Shown here: piece after piece, positions 1 to 10,309 of the stretch
How the letters are laid out: each line of letters starts with the position of its first letter
Numbering within the stretch: position 1 is the stretch's first letter
Assembly (NCBI GenBank): GCA_030272585.1
Contig: BSYQ01000014.1
Coordinates: 2,232,001 to 2,296,000, forward strand
Source of the DNA: Bryopsis sp. KO-2023
Lineage: Eukaryota; Chlorophyta; Ulvophyceae; Bryopsidales; Bryopsidaceae
Reading direction: 5' to 3'
Length of the DNA stretch: 64,000 nt
The notes under the pieces: generated by a model
The model's input: the letters and a program-made list of their open reading frames with translations, nothing else
Told to the model about the DNA's origin: nothing
The model's database searches: none
Translations under genes and position numbers: made by a program

Positions 1-104
1 CAGGTGATGAACCGGTCTGGACAGGAGAAGGACCTGTCCAGACAGGTCTATTGCCTGTCTGTTAAAGGTCAGATATGACGTTTGTTTCTTTGTTTTTTGT
101 GTAG

Positions 105-219
105 ATCTACCACAGCCAGGTTCCAGCTCGACACCCTGCAAAGGGAGGACCTGGAGGGTCGAGGCCAGGAGGTGCCCACAGATTCGGAAGACGAGGTGGA
201 AGGGGAAAGGGTGGATTAA
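105..219 (+). CDS. Putative 3'-terminal exon, gene unrecognised
   Basis: A T-rich tract ending in GTGTAG precedes an open frame that starts one base into the exon and runs 37 codons to a TAA. The predicted tail is acidic at the end (DSEDEVEGE). There is no recognisable domain and the upstream exons would lie outside the window. It sits between two blocks of the palindromic module array, so it could be the last exon of a transposon-borne gene. The stop codon lies in the first unit of the purine minisatellite that follows. The frame and acceptor are consistent but short, so chance is possible. Confidence 0.35.
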
Positions 220-412
220 AAAAAAAAACAAGGGAAGGGGAAAGGGGGGATTAAAAAAAAAACAAGGGAAGGGGAAAGGGTGGATTAGAAAAAAAACAAG
301 GGGGTAGGGTGGATTAGAAAAAAAACAAGGGGGTAGGGTTGATTTAAAAAAAAAACAAGGGGAGAGGGTGGATTAGAAAAAAACAAGAAGGGGGGGTTAC
401 GAAAAAACAAGG
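205..412 (+). repeat. Purine minisatellite, about six to seven units of 30-35 bp
   Basis: Imperfect tandem copies of a unit reading GGGGAAAGGGTGGATTA, then an A-run, then CAAGGG. The first unit overlaps the end of the exon at 105-219, including its stop codon, so the array appears to have grown from that 3' end. The strand is almost pure purine. Confidence 0.8.
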
Positions 413-1356
413 GGAAAGGGGAAAGGAAGGTGTTCATGTTGTGTGTGGGGATTAGGCAGCCAGTTGCAAACACATTTGTGCAGGTGGGGTGATAATATTT
501 GTTTTGGGTTGGGTATTTATGTTGTAAGATTATTGTTTATGACTTCGCTTGCAACTGCAGGTGGATCCTTTACTTGACCGGATTCCACCTTTACTTGACC
601 GGATTTGACCTGTTCTGGACAGGAAAACGGTTCTTTGTGGACTGGATTTAACCTTTATTAGACAGGTGAAACACCGGTCTGGACAGGCTGGTGCCTGTCC
701 AGATGAGTGAGTCTGTGCGGTCTTGACCGGTGTTCAGCCGGTCTAAACAGACTTGCCTGTCTAGACAGGCTGAGTTCCTGTCTAGTAAAGGCTAGGACAG
801 GCTTAGACAGGAGGTGGTTCCGGTCCAGACCTGTCCGACCGGTCGAACCTGTCCAGGTTACCGATTAGCGGCTTCTATGCCTTTATTAGACAGGAAATCA
901 CCTGTCCAGACAGGTCCTACCGGTCAGGACAGGAACGAATTCATGAGCGGAAATGAGGCCAGTCGGTCTGGACAGGCTCAATCCGGTCTAGTAAAGGTAC
1001 ACCTTTACTGGACCGGAAATGACCTTTATTAGACAGGTGTCGGACCTGTCTAGACCGGTCAGACACTTGTCTAATAAAGGTCATTTCCGGTCCAGAAAGT
1101 GACTGCCGGTCCGGTCCGGTCCGGTCCAACGGGTCGGCGCCCAGGTCTGGTCCCCACTTTCAGGGGGACCTTACCTCGTCTTAGATAGTAGCTCTAAACA
1201 AAAGCAGGTCCAATTTTTATTTTATTTTTCAATAGAGTATGCACATGCTTTCCAATTTTTGTTTCTCCTGGTGAAAAAGAAGACCCTTATCGTGTAAAAA
1301 TATTGAAATAACAACCTGTAAATTGAAGAATTATTAAAGTTTGTACGAATCCTTAC

Positions 1357-2098
1357 GTTTTTGTTGTGGAGAATTTTCTTGGCGGCCTTGAGGGGACGTG
1401 GAGGGGGTGGTGGGACGCAGCCGGAGGTGGATCTGGATGAACGTGGGGGTGGGGGCGGTGGAGTTGTGGTGGAAATGGGTTTGGACTTGGATGGAGGAGG
1501 GGGTGGGGGAAGTGGAGCTCTGATGGACACAGATGTGCACGAGGATGGACGTGGGGGTGGTGGAACTCTGGTGGATGCGGATGAAGGTGGGGGCGGTGGA
1601 GCTGTGGTGGAGATGGCTGGAGGTGGAGATGGAACTGGATGGTGGATAGGGGATGCAGGGTGTGAGGCAGTGGGATCCTGAGGGGGGTTCGGGAGCTGAG
1701 GAAGATCCCTGTGAGGGGAGAGAAGCTGAGGGGCTGGTGGGGCTGCGGCTGGTGCACTTATTGGAGCTGGCGTGGGAAGGAGAGGTGGGGTGGGGGTGGA
1801 TGGGGCTCCAAGCTGTTGACAAATGTAACCTGAGTAAGCAGCAGATTTTGTCCTTGCGTCACTTCCATGTTGAAGATGCCACAAAACAAAGAATTTTTGC
1901 AGCCACTCAGTGCATTTGATTCAATGGTGAAGTAGAGTGGTAGAAAAAAAATTATTCCACAAACGTGATTCGCACTTGTGATATGAACTAATGAAAAATT
2001 GAAACTGCCTCCAGAAATGCCATAGTCCTATTGAATATTTTGGGAAAACAAGATTTTATTATAATATTTAATATCATACAATGGAATTTTTTCTTTCC

Positions 2099-2129
<31 letters not shown>

Positions 2130-3515
2130 GTGTTGAATTGATGATTTTTTAATTTTTGGTAGAACTGCACCAGAAAAAGTGAACCAAAAAACAAAAAGCT
2201 CCCTGTCAGAGGAACCCTGTAAACGAATCCTTGTGAATAACAAAACAAACCCAATTTGAAATAAACCTCCCAATAGGGTTTTTTGGGGGGATCTGATTTT
2301 TTTTTTCCCCAGAAAACACACCTTCTTGGAGTTTGGCTGCTTTGGGCTGGGGGTAGTGGATGCGTCGAAGGGGGGGGACCGGTACGTGGCTGGGCGAGTG
2401 CTTGTGGAGAGTGGGGGTGTATTGCTGCCGACGGTCTGGTCCAGCTGGTGATCATGTCAATATCTACTAGGTCTTGAATGCAGAGAGAGAAGCGTAAATT
2501 CGTTTTTTTTCTGGATTTCAATTTTAATTTTGGATTCTGGATCCAAATTTTAATTTTGGATTCTGGATTCCATGTGCATTTCTGCACTATGGTGGAATCT
2601 CAATCTGCAACTTTTTTAAAATTTGATTCATCCATTAGACCAACCAATTCACAAAAATAAATTTCGAATTCCGTAGAGGAGCATCACACACAACAGGTGC
2701 GATGTCCTGTTCACAAAAATGGAGAGCATTGATTCGTGGCAAAAAAGCAGAGAGCATTTTAACATTTTATTCAACATTTTCACAATTAAGAAAATTACTG
2801 ATTGTGTTTCTGGGGATGTGGAAGCCCAAGTGCAACAATACAAGCAGGTTTTTGTTGTGCCCTTTGACTTTACCATGGTAGGTGTGTGGAGGGGAGGGGA
2901 TGTAAGCGGGGCCAGCCGGGATGGTCCACTACATCAAGAAAATACACAATGACCCAACTATAGGGTGAACAGAAAACCCAACTGATTTTTCATGTTAGTA
3001 ATTAACAGTCACATTCCAGGGAACATCTGCCAACAAAGTAGTTCCAAAAAAAAAATCACTGTTCCTTCATCCACCTGGTGGGGGTGCTGCAGATGGTGTA
3101 GATGGAGACAGTGGTGGGAGAATGATGAGTGGGTCGAGCCCACTGTCGCCATGTCTGACGGGGGTGACCCGGGCGCTCGCCTCCTGAAGGCTCTCCTAAT
3201 TGCTCTCCCAATCCTCTTGAGGCCGGGAAAGCAGGAGCGCCCGAGGCCCCCCCCGTCACCGCAGTCCTGCGAACAACACAACAATCCTGAGCATCCTCCT
3301 CCAAAGTGCCCAACAAAACAATATCGATGCAATATGACATGCAAGGATATCTTTGTCCACTTCGTGTGTGAGACTTCGCACACATCAACACTCACTCGTC
3401 CTCAGGCGCAAAAAACCCCCAAGACGCACGGATATTCACGTCAAGTTTCAGAAGCTCCATAGAAAGTTTTCCATCCTTGTCGATAGCTCACCTCGTTGAA
3501 TTGGCTTGCGGTCAT
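1357..3515 (-). CDS. CHUP1-like paralogue, 5' exons only (possibly a pseudogene)
   Basis: Five exons match the first five exons of the CHUP1-like gene at 38570-51326: 3492-3515, 3075-3266, 2874-2928, about 1866-1905 and 1357-1829. They share a short MTA start, a basic stretch (GLKRIGRAIRRAFRRR), a small WTIPAG exon and a long proline-rich exon ending in PRPLKAAKK. Intron phases are the same except after exon 4, where the paralogue's GTAAGT donor is replaced by GGAAGT. An alternative donor two bases on would break the frame, so either another splice is used or the copy is broken. The exons for the conserved C-terminal domain would lie before position 1. Exons and homology are clear; function as an intact gene is uncertain. 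Confidence 0.6.
2095..2131. repeat. T-run joined to G-run
   Basis: A run of about twelve T joined directly to about twenty-two G, in an intron of the left CHUP1-like copy. It is the longest of several such T(n)G(n) junctions in the window. Confidence 0.9.
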
Positions 3516-4059
3516 TTCTGCTGTGGTCGGAAGTTCTTGCTCAGTGTTGGAAAGCTCAAAGCAAGAATTTGCGTGCGCAGAAGGGTTTGCCAAGTCCAGA
3601 AGCCGGTTTTTGTCCCTTTTGGTGTCACACTTGCTCGGTCAAGTGTAAAAGTGTGTGCTGTCAAGACGGTTCGCGACGGTGGCATCGCATGAATATGGCT
3701 TCGCGATTCTCAGGACTGGTGATGGTGCAAGTTTCCCCGTGCGCGTTTTGTGCATCATAACGGCGCGGACTATGAAGAACGTCTCAAAGATGTGCGCTGA
3801 GACTGCTGCTTGACGAGCACTGTCAATATCACGATTTTTTTTCAGTCGATTTTGCTGCAAGAGACTTGGTTTGTTTGCTGAAAACGGGTCCTAGTTTTGG
3901 CGCTGCTCCACGTCCAGCGACTCGTGGGAGGCGTTTCCAGGTGCACCAGTCACGAGAGCAATCTCGACAGACTTGGGTGGCACAGCTGTTTTGAGCAACA
4001 AGGTCGCCCTTGCTCCGCAACGAAAACGATTGGGTTTCACTCGCCGCATGCATTTTTGA

Positions 4060-5850
4060 CTGGTGTGGTTTCCTTTCAGACTTGATACACAGAGGACGGA
4101 AACGTGGTGGGGAAAAGGTGCGAGCAGATTTTTGTGCATATTTGAGGAAGGGGACCCGCGGGCGGTGTGTTGCGGCCATACGGTGTTTAGGTTCGAGAGG
4201 TGTGTATTTAAATACACAAATTTGGAAGCGTGGGTGGATGATTTGAAACTGGACCCAGCCGACCTGGGGCCTTCTCAAGTAGAAGTGGATCCCATATTGT
4301 TTTGCCAAGGTTGCTGATCGTGCGTGTCAAAAAAAAGGAATATCACACAATTCAGGTTTGTCTTTCTTCTGGCATGAGTTGGTGCTTTTTATTTGCTGCT
4401 GCTTTCATTTTTCTTGGTATGGTTTCCCCGAACGTGGGCTCGTAGAGAAGAGTGTCAAGAAGCAGGTTTTAAAACTCAAGGTTTCAAATTTGATCCTCTT
4501 TTTGTTGGTGGATTCTGGAAAAATTTGGTGTGATTTTATGGGGTAAATTGGATTTTAGACTTCCTGGGCTCGATTGCTTTTTTTTTCGTTTCTGTGGGCG
4601 AGAATGAGTGAGTGTTTATGAAAATGCTTTTGCCCATTGGTTTTCAGTTCAATAGAATTTGACATCAGCAAATCCAGACACACACATGTCTGGAAATCAA
4701 AACATGAACACACTATAAAGTTGATTGTGAATATGAGATGGCAGTGAACACAGAGAACACCAAATTCCCGGCGAACCGGATTACAAGTTGTAATTTACAA
4801 CCTTCACAATAGCGTTCCTTTTATCCCCACAGTCGTCACAACATCCGTGACCACTTTCAGTCAACATTCAGTCTCAATTCCCCAACTGTACCTCAAAGTG
4901 ACATGAAACAAATCTAACAAACTATCCCCAATTCCTTCCATTTATCTTCAGACGTCATTTCTATCATTCCACAATGGAAACTTAATGATTGATTGATTGA
5001 CAATAGAAACTTATTTCTTGACTCGCTGAAATCTAAGGTTCAAATCCTCATTTCTCCATTTCCCTAATCTTCGCCCCATATTTTTCACACACATCAAGAC
5101 AAACACACGCACATCATTTTGTGCTGCCGATTTGCAGTGTTTTGCTTAAAGTTTCCGGGAAAGATACATACCACCGTTAGACAAAAATAGACTGTTTGAA
5201 TCCTTAATCAATTAAGGGTGATACGAAAACGAGTAGATGAAACGATAGACTGCCCCCTTCTTGGAAGAAATCCACAGTCAAAATAACCCCCAACAAATTC
5301 TTCGGAGACCGATTGGTTTTTGTAAACAGAATTTACTGTTCGTATCGTCTCTACCCAATCAAACGTGCGAAAAAAGACACTCTTGCTTATTCCCCAATTG
5401 GGAGAATTGCAATTCAAATCACCTTGTTTCTACAAGTACAAAAAGGTCTCTACCCACAGGTCCATGTGACTTCCAAAATTTTTTTCTATTTCCCAAGCTT
5501 TTTCATTAACTCTCTCTCTCTCATATTGAAGGGGTCTGACTGTGATTGTCATTCTCAAGCTTCTCCTACCCAGATCAGTGGATTTAACGAACGCTTCCAA
5601 TTCACCACCCGCCCACGAAGAAGCACGCAAATTGTTCGTTGGATTTGCCGAATATGGGCCATTCACCAACCAAAAACCAAATATCTACCCAGTCCTATGG
5701 ATTTTACGAACACATCCTGTTCACCAGCCGACTCACAAAAAAGCGCCCAGTTCACTTTCCCTTAGTATACACCACCCCAAACAAAGCAAGATACCTAACC
5801 AATTGCTCCTCAGTTTTGCACTCCGTTCCTTCCTTTCGTTTCAAATACCT
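4060..5850. other. Intergenic stretch, no supported gene
   Basis: No open frame here has homology or convincing splice sites. Around 5560-5740 an approximately 115-bp segment is loosely repeated twice in tandem (GGATTTAACGAAC... and GGATTTTACGAAC...). The rest is AT-rich unique sequence. Confidence 0.5.
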
Positions 5851-5854
5851 CCAA

Positions 5855-6246
5855 CTAGCAGGAGCCCCACAATGCAAGCGCACCAAAAGCCGCAATCCCA
5901 CACACTTGGACAGCGTGGTCGACGATGGAAACGAAGCGCCGTCTTCCGCCCCTTCGACGCCCGCTGGAAGGACCCTGACTCACCACAGAACAAAGATTCT
6001 GGGTTTGGCGCAGAGTCGTCATTCTTCCGACGTCCAGTGCCTGCGTGTGAAACACACCATTCAAAAGACGCCCACAGACGTCAAAGTAAAACTGTCATCG
6101 GGGAGAGGGACTGGAACATGTTCTTGCGACCAAGCCTTCATACGTCTTACCGCCCCTGCGTCAGCCGTCCCCATGGGTGGCATGCTCTCACTGTTCTCCC
6201 CTTGGCCGACTGGGGCAGGCACGTTAACGTTGTCAGTCGAAGCCAT
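5855..6246 (-). CDS. Putative two-exon gene, unrecognised
   Basis: ATG at 6246 opens 32 codons (MASTDNVNVPAPVGQG...) ending at a good GTAAGA donor. A CACGCAG acceptor opens the next exon at 6040, in phase 0, reading ALDVGRMTTLRQTQNL and on through an Arg-rich stretch and a short hydrophobic tail to a stop at 5855. A strong GTGAGT donor inside exon 2 (after LCSV) suggests the true gene may splice further, but no later exon could be found. I do not recognise the family. A longer open frame on the opposite strand (5542-6345) overlaps it and could be the coding strand instead, though it lacks any motif. Confidence 0.35.
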
Positions 6247-6364
6247 TGTGTTGTTCCTTCTCGACGGGGGACGACGACTTTGTTCTCCAGCAACAAACGA
6301 CTATCCAGAGCGACTTGGGATTGGGTGCGATCAGCCCCCGCTTAAGGTGCTGTATGGTTCTTGA

Positions 6365-7498
6365 ACGTGGCCATTGGGACCTCATACAGCAGCCATTTGA
6401 CAGAAACTGAGAGGATCTGCTGGATTTCGGTCTTGCAAGACCAATTGGAAGCTCAATGCCAAGTTCTTGTGCAGTCTTAAAGTTTTGTGGTCATCCAAGT
6501 CTGAATTGAAACCGACTCAAAAACGTGCACGTGCTTGTAAGCAATGTGGTTCGAGTTTACTAAACATAGTATGTGGGAACTTTGTGTTCACACAAACGTC
6601 TTGGTCTGGAAGGGCGGTCGGATCGCAAGGGCTGCAAAACGCTCACTGTAGAAGTCGACACAACGCCACCTTCCAAACCTTCCAGTCCCCAATCATGATA
6701 AACTTGAAAATTCAAGTTTGTGGCCTTTGGTTGGGTTGGAAATACATTGAGTGTTGCACAAGCTCCTTGCAAGTGATTTTTCTGCGTCATGGTTGCTGTT
6801 GCTACACCTTTGTGCACAAACGAAACAACAAACTTGTCCAATATTCCCTGGGTTGTATCTTTTCGTTTGTGGTTTTGTGTTTTTAAACAAGGCAAAAAGA
6901 TATTATCATGTTGTTTTATGAACAATCGGGTCGAGAACAGGATAATGTGAAGTTAAGATTTCAACGAAAAAATCCCCCCAATGTTGTGTTGCACTATCTC
7001 CTCCTTTCCTAAAATTCAAAATCTCTCTTGCATTGAAAGGTTGGTTGGCTATTGGGACGTGTCTTAGTCACTCAAAAATCATTGGCTGTATGGTTGCAAC
7101 AGCGCTGGTCCTCGGCAGTGGATCTGGGTTGGGGATGTGAGTGTTCATGTGTTGTGTATCCAGTTGTTTATCGAACAATCCATGGAAGGTCTTCTTGCAA
7201 CGATCTTTGTTCAGAATTTGAAACTGTCAACTGTCATTTGTTGTGAATTTCTGCATCCATTTAGATTCCACAAATGAGACAGTCAGATTGCTATTGTTTT
7301 ACAAATGACGAAGGTCCCCTCGTTTCACACAAAGTCTAGCATAACATCCAAAAAAACCTGCTTCCCTTACTCCAATACGTGCATTCCATTGTTTCTCTTT
7401 CCCACTTTCACAGGTGATGACCTGGAGGGAAGGCACGAGTTGTGATGTTTCATCCCATGATTTAGTTTTCCCGTCAAAATCATTTCCCCCAAAACCCC
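6365..7498. other. Intergenic stretch, no supported gene
   Basis: Between the putative small gene and the 3' end of PSMD9 I see no exon with homology. Sequence is AT-rich and unique. The PSMD9 3' UTR should lie just below 7498. Confidence 0.5.
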
Positions 7499-10066
7499 TC
7501 ACTGCAGGGGACGCAAATGACACCTGTAAACACAATGGAACAAAACAACTCAGATCAAATCCACAGAGCAAAGGGGGAAAGAATGAAAAATAATTAGCGG
7601 ATAATTTCTGTGTTACTTTCTTTTTTGGGGGGGGGGAGGGAAGGGCATCTCGGTATAGGTGTTGAGTGTTGAAAACTGTTACTGTAGATTTGAAAAAGCT
7701 GTCTTTCAAAGCAGGGCTTTTGTAAAGAGAATCTTGGCTGCAATTCCATAGCAACCAAAACAAATCGGAACCGCAAATTTGAACATCAAAATTATGTCAA
7801 GACATTTTGAACTGATGAAATTCACCTGCACCTCAGAAAATCTGTAAGGCAGGAATTCAACAAAACCATAAACAATTTCAACTCTTTCCATCCTTACTAT
7901 TCTCTTTGATAACAAATTTGCTCACAAATTTTGACAACAATTTTATAAGAAAAACGCTTTTTATCGAACAGAAGTATTTTTTAGAATTTTGTTTGTATGA
8001 TTAATAGTTTTTTGGGTTTTTTCAGTTTCATTTTATTATTTTCAAGGAGGATCTTACCCAATCAGCCCTGGTCCACCCCATTTCTTAGGGACCAGTGTCA
8101 TTTGCTGAGGCACCCCCCTTCTCATAAATATAGTAACCACTTCCTTACCCTCATTGTCCTTCAAAAAAAAACAAAAACAAAACGACATAAATCAATAAAG
8201 GTTAACCATATTTTAATTCAACCACCAGCCATGTGCCTTTTTTTTTCCATGCCATGAATTTCCACCTTTTTTTCTTTTCTTGTTTTTTGAACAGGGTGTG
8301 CCAAAGCTTACAACACTCAAATTTCCAAGAAAAAAAACTTAAGAAAAAAAATTACCTTCAGAGATTGTGCCAGCCTCGAAAGAGTTTTGGAGTCTTGGGC
8401 CCCGGTTGCGATGATGGACCCAAATCGACACAACTGATCGCCCACTTCGATTCCAGCAGCAACTGCTGGCGAGTTTTGACTGACACTATCCACCACTGCA
8501 AACGGGGGCAGTCTATCCTCTGCCGAAGTTGCATGAAAAACAAAAAAACGGAAAAGCATTTCTTTCAGTGTTTCCAGGAAAGCAAGTCACTTCATAGAAA
8601 AGGAAAAATCCATTCTTATCAGCAAAAGTGGAAAAACAAATTTTATTGGGTAGTGCAGTGGCACATCATATTAGCATCGATGAATTTCACAATTAAATCC
8701 TCCCGTTTGCTATGGAAAACAGTAGGAATTTTTGAAAAACACTTGCATCAGTTATTTTTTGTCTATTTTTTCAGCAGCTGGGTGAATTAATTAGAAACAA
8801 CTCATTCTTTGTATTTACTGAAAAAGTTCCGCGTTTTTTCTAATTTTCATTTAAATTCTGCAGCAAAAGCAAGCTATAGCCTCTGCAGATGGGGCAAATG
8901 GCACTTGATTTCATAAGGGGGCCAAAAATAGGATATAAAAAAAGAACAGAAATATTGTCCAGATGGGAAAAATCATCATTTGAACTGTGGATGAGCTGAG
9001 GTGACCAAAAAAAAAGAAAATACACTTAATTGCAACAAGAAAAAATGGCAAATACCCGCTATAGAAGGTGTGGAGGGCTGAGTTTCATTGTCTCGATTGG
9101 CAGACACTGTCCCTTCATCCCTATGTTCGAAAAATAAAAATAAAAAGATAGACAAAAATAAACACAGTGAAACAACAGGTGAACAATACTTGCATCCCTC
9201 ATCAAGTTCCTTCCGAACATTCTTTTAATTCAAAGATCAGCTTGTTTTCTATCTTTGTTTTTTCATTCTTAGGAATTCCACTTATCTGCTTAAAACACCA
9301 CATAATCTTCTAAAAATGCCCCCCCCCCCTCCTTTCAAAGAGATTGGGCTTTTCTTTATCTTTTTTTTCAAGGCATATTTTCTCGTTGAATAAACCCTGA
9401 GTCCCAGTACCTTGCTTGCTGATGTATCGAATGCAAAAGTTTTTCGATTTTTTCGGAGAGGCTTTTGTGGTCGTTGGTCAAAACAGCGATCCTGTGCCTA
9501 TGATTCCGAACTGCAGGAATGTCGATATCTTGTCTTGGAAATCCCTTTAAAAAAAAAGCCACAGAACATTGACCTCACCACCAGAGCCTTAAAAAAAAAC
9601 GAACATGAAAGGGCACTATGCTGGCATATCACAGTTTTATTTACACTTGTATTTTTGGCCGAAAAAGAAAAAAAAAAAACATATCCAAAAAAATGATGAG
9701 AAGAAACTGGAGACCGATCTAGTACCCAGAGAAAATAAAGAAGAAGAAAAAAACATGCACATATATACTGCCTAAACAAGGAACTGAAAAAAAAATAAAA
9801 TAGAAAAGCAACACAATTGATCATCACTTTCAATCGATCTTCCTCCAATCTTCATCGACTCATTTCTTAAATCCCAAAAAGAAACTCAAAATTTCACTAT
9901 GCCTTGAGTCGACAATTTATCGTTTTCTCACATCTTTATCGATCAAATTCCCTTCGAGCCCGGGCCCCCCTGGCACAGTTAACGCCGCGGTGCGATCTTG
10001 TATTTCTTTCTCAATGGCGTCTCGCTCTAACAACAAACCTTTCATTTCCTTCTTTAAAGACTCCAT
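7499..10066 (-). CDS. PSMD9: 26S proteasome assembly chaperone PSMD9/Nas2 (p27)
   Basis: Six exons: 9932-10066, 9411-9544, 9056-9120, 8356-8519, 8058-8158 and 7499-7523, giving 207 aa with all phases closing (human PSMD9 is 223 aa). The family acts as a chaperone in assembly of the 19S base, holding the Rpt5 C-terminus through its PDZ domain. Residues 1-89 are the N-terminal helical domain with the diagnostic GFPRQDIDIPAVRNHRH segment. Residues about 115-205 are the PDZ domain: PFAVVDSVSQNSPA, then GIEVGDQL, FGSI, and the C-terminal KKWGGPGLIGCHLRPLQ, which lines up with GKGLLGC..IPLQ of animal PSMD9. The last exon is only 25 nt. It is transcribed divergently from the FKBP gene 243 bp away. 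Intron 5 holds a homopolymer C/A tract. Cytosolic and nuclear; identification is firm. Confidence 0.95.
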
Positions 10067-10309
10067 CTCGCTTTTCCTGTGCGTGTTTTTCCAGCGCCAG
10101 TCTCAGTTTATCCCCCCCAAGTCCCCTTCAAACTCGTCTTCATCAGAATGAGCTGGCGTCCGATTGGTTGTGCGCTGTACTTCTATTTTTACGCTGAAAA
10201 GAAAGGGAAGACATGCGCCCAGGTTTTCCGTTACTAGAATTCTACCCCCAAGAGTGCATAAAATTTTTATTCGCATTTCTGCAACGACAAGCAAGCCGGT
10301 TCCACCACC
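10067..10309. promoter_or_regulatory. Bidirectional promoter region, PSMD9 / FKBP
   Basis: The two start codons lie 243 bp apart, head to head, so both promoters and both 5' UTRs must share this interval or extend into the neighbouring gene. No TATA box at a convincing distance was seen. Confidence 0.6.

Larger units (their letters stand above)
1..1180. repeat. Array of short palindromic modules (transposon-end-like)
   Basis: Two kinds of module recur in both orientations: CTGTCCAGACAGG-like palindromes and CCTTTACTGGACCGG-like units. They occupy about 1-70 and 545-1140 and are interrupted by an exon and a minisatellite. Near the right edge GGTCCCC and GGGGGACC form a small hairpin around 1149-1172. 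Clusters of this kind are common as subterminal repeats of DNA transposons, so this may be the end of an element whose other end lies outside the window. No terminal inverted repeat or target duplication could be confirmed. Confidence 0.5.
1353..4040. repeat. Segmental duplication, left copy
   Basis: This segment is collinear with 49688-51830 in the same orientation. Shared pieces include the proline-rich exon, three small exons, the intervening introns and the upstream region with its GGTGTCACACTTG-type and CAAGGTCGCCCTTG blocks. Similarity is interrupted by indels, so the duplication is not recent. The intron after the proline-rich exon is not shared. Confidence 0.85.

Noticed and set aside
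205-412. CRISPR-like array
   Set aside because: Units are contiguous without spacers, purine-only and in a eukaryotic genome; this is a minisatellite.
1361-1681. Glycine-rich plus-strand frames opposite the proline-rich exons (also 49761-49991)
   Set aside because: They are complements of the proline codons of the minus-strand CHUP1-like exons and have no splice or start support.
5542-6345. 267-codon plus-strand open frame
   Set aside because: No domain, unlikely composition, overlaps a minus-strand model with better splice sites; neither is certain.
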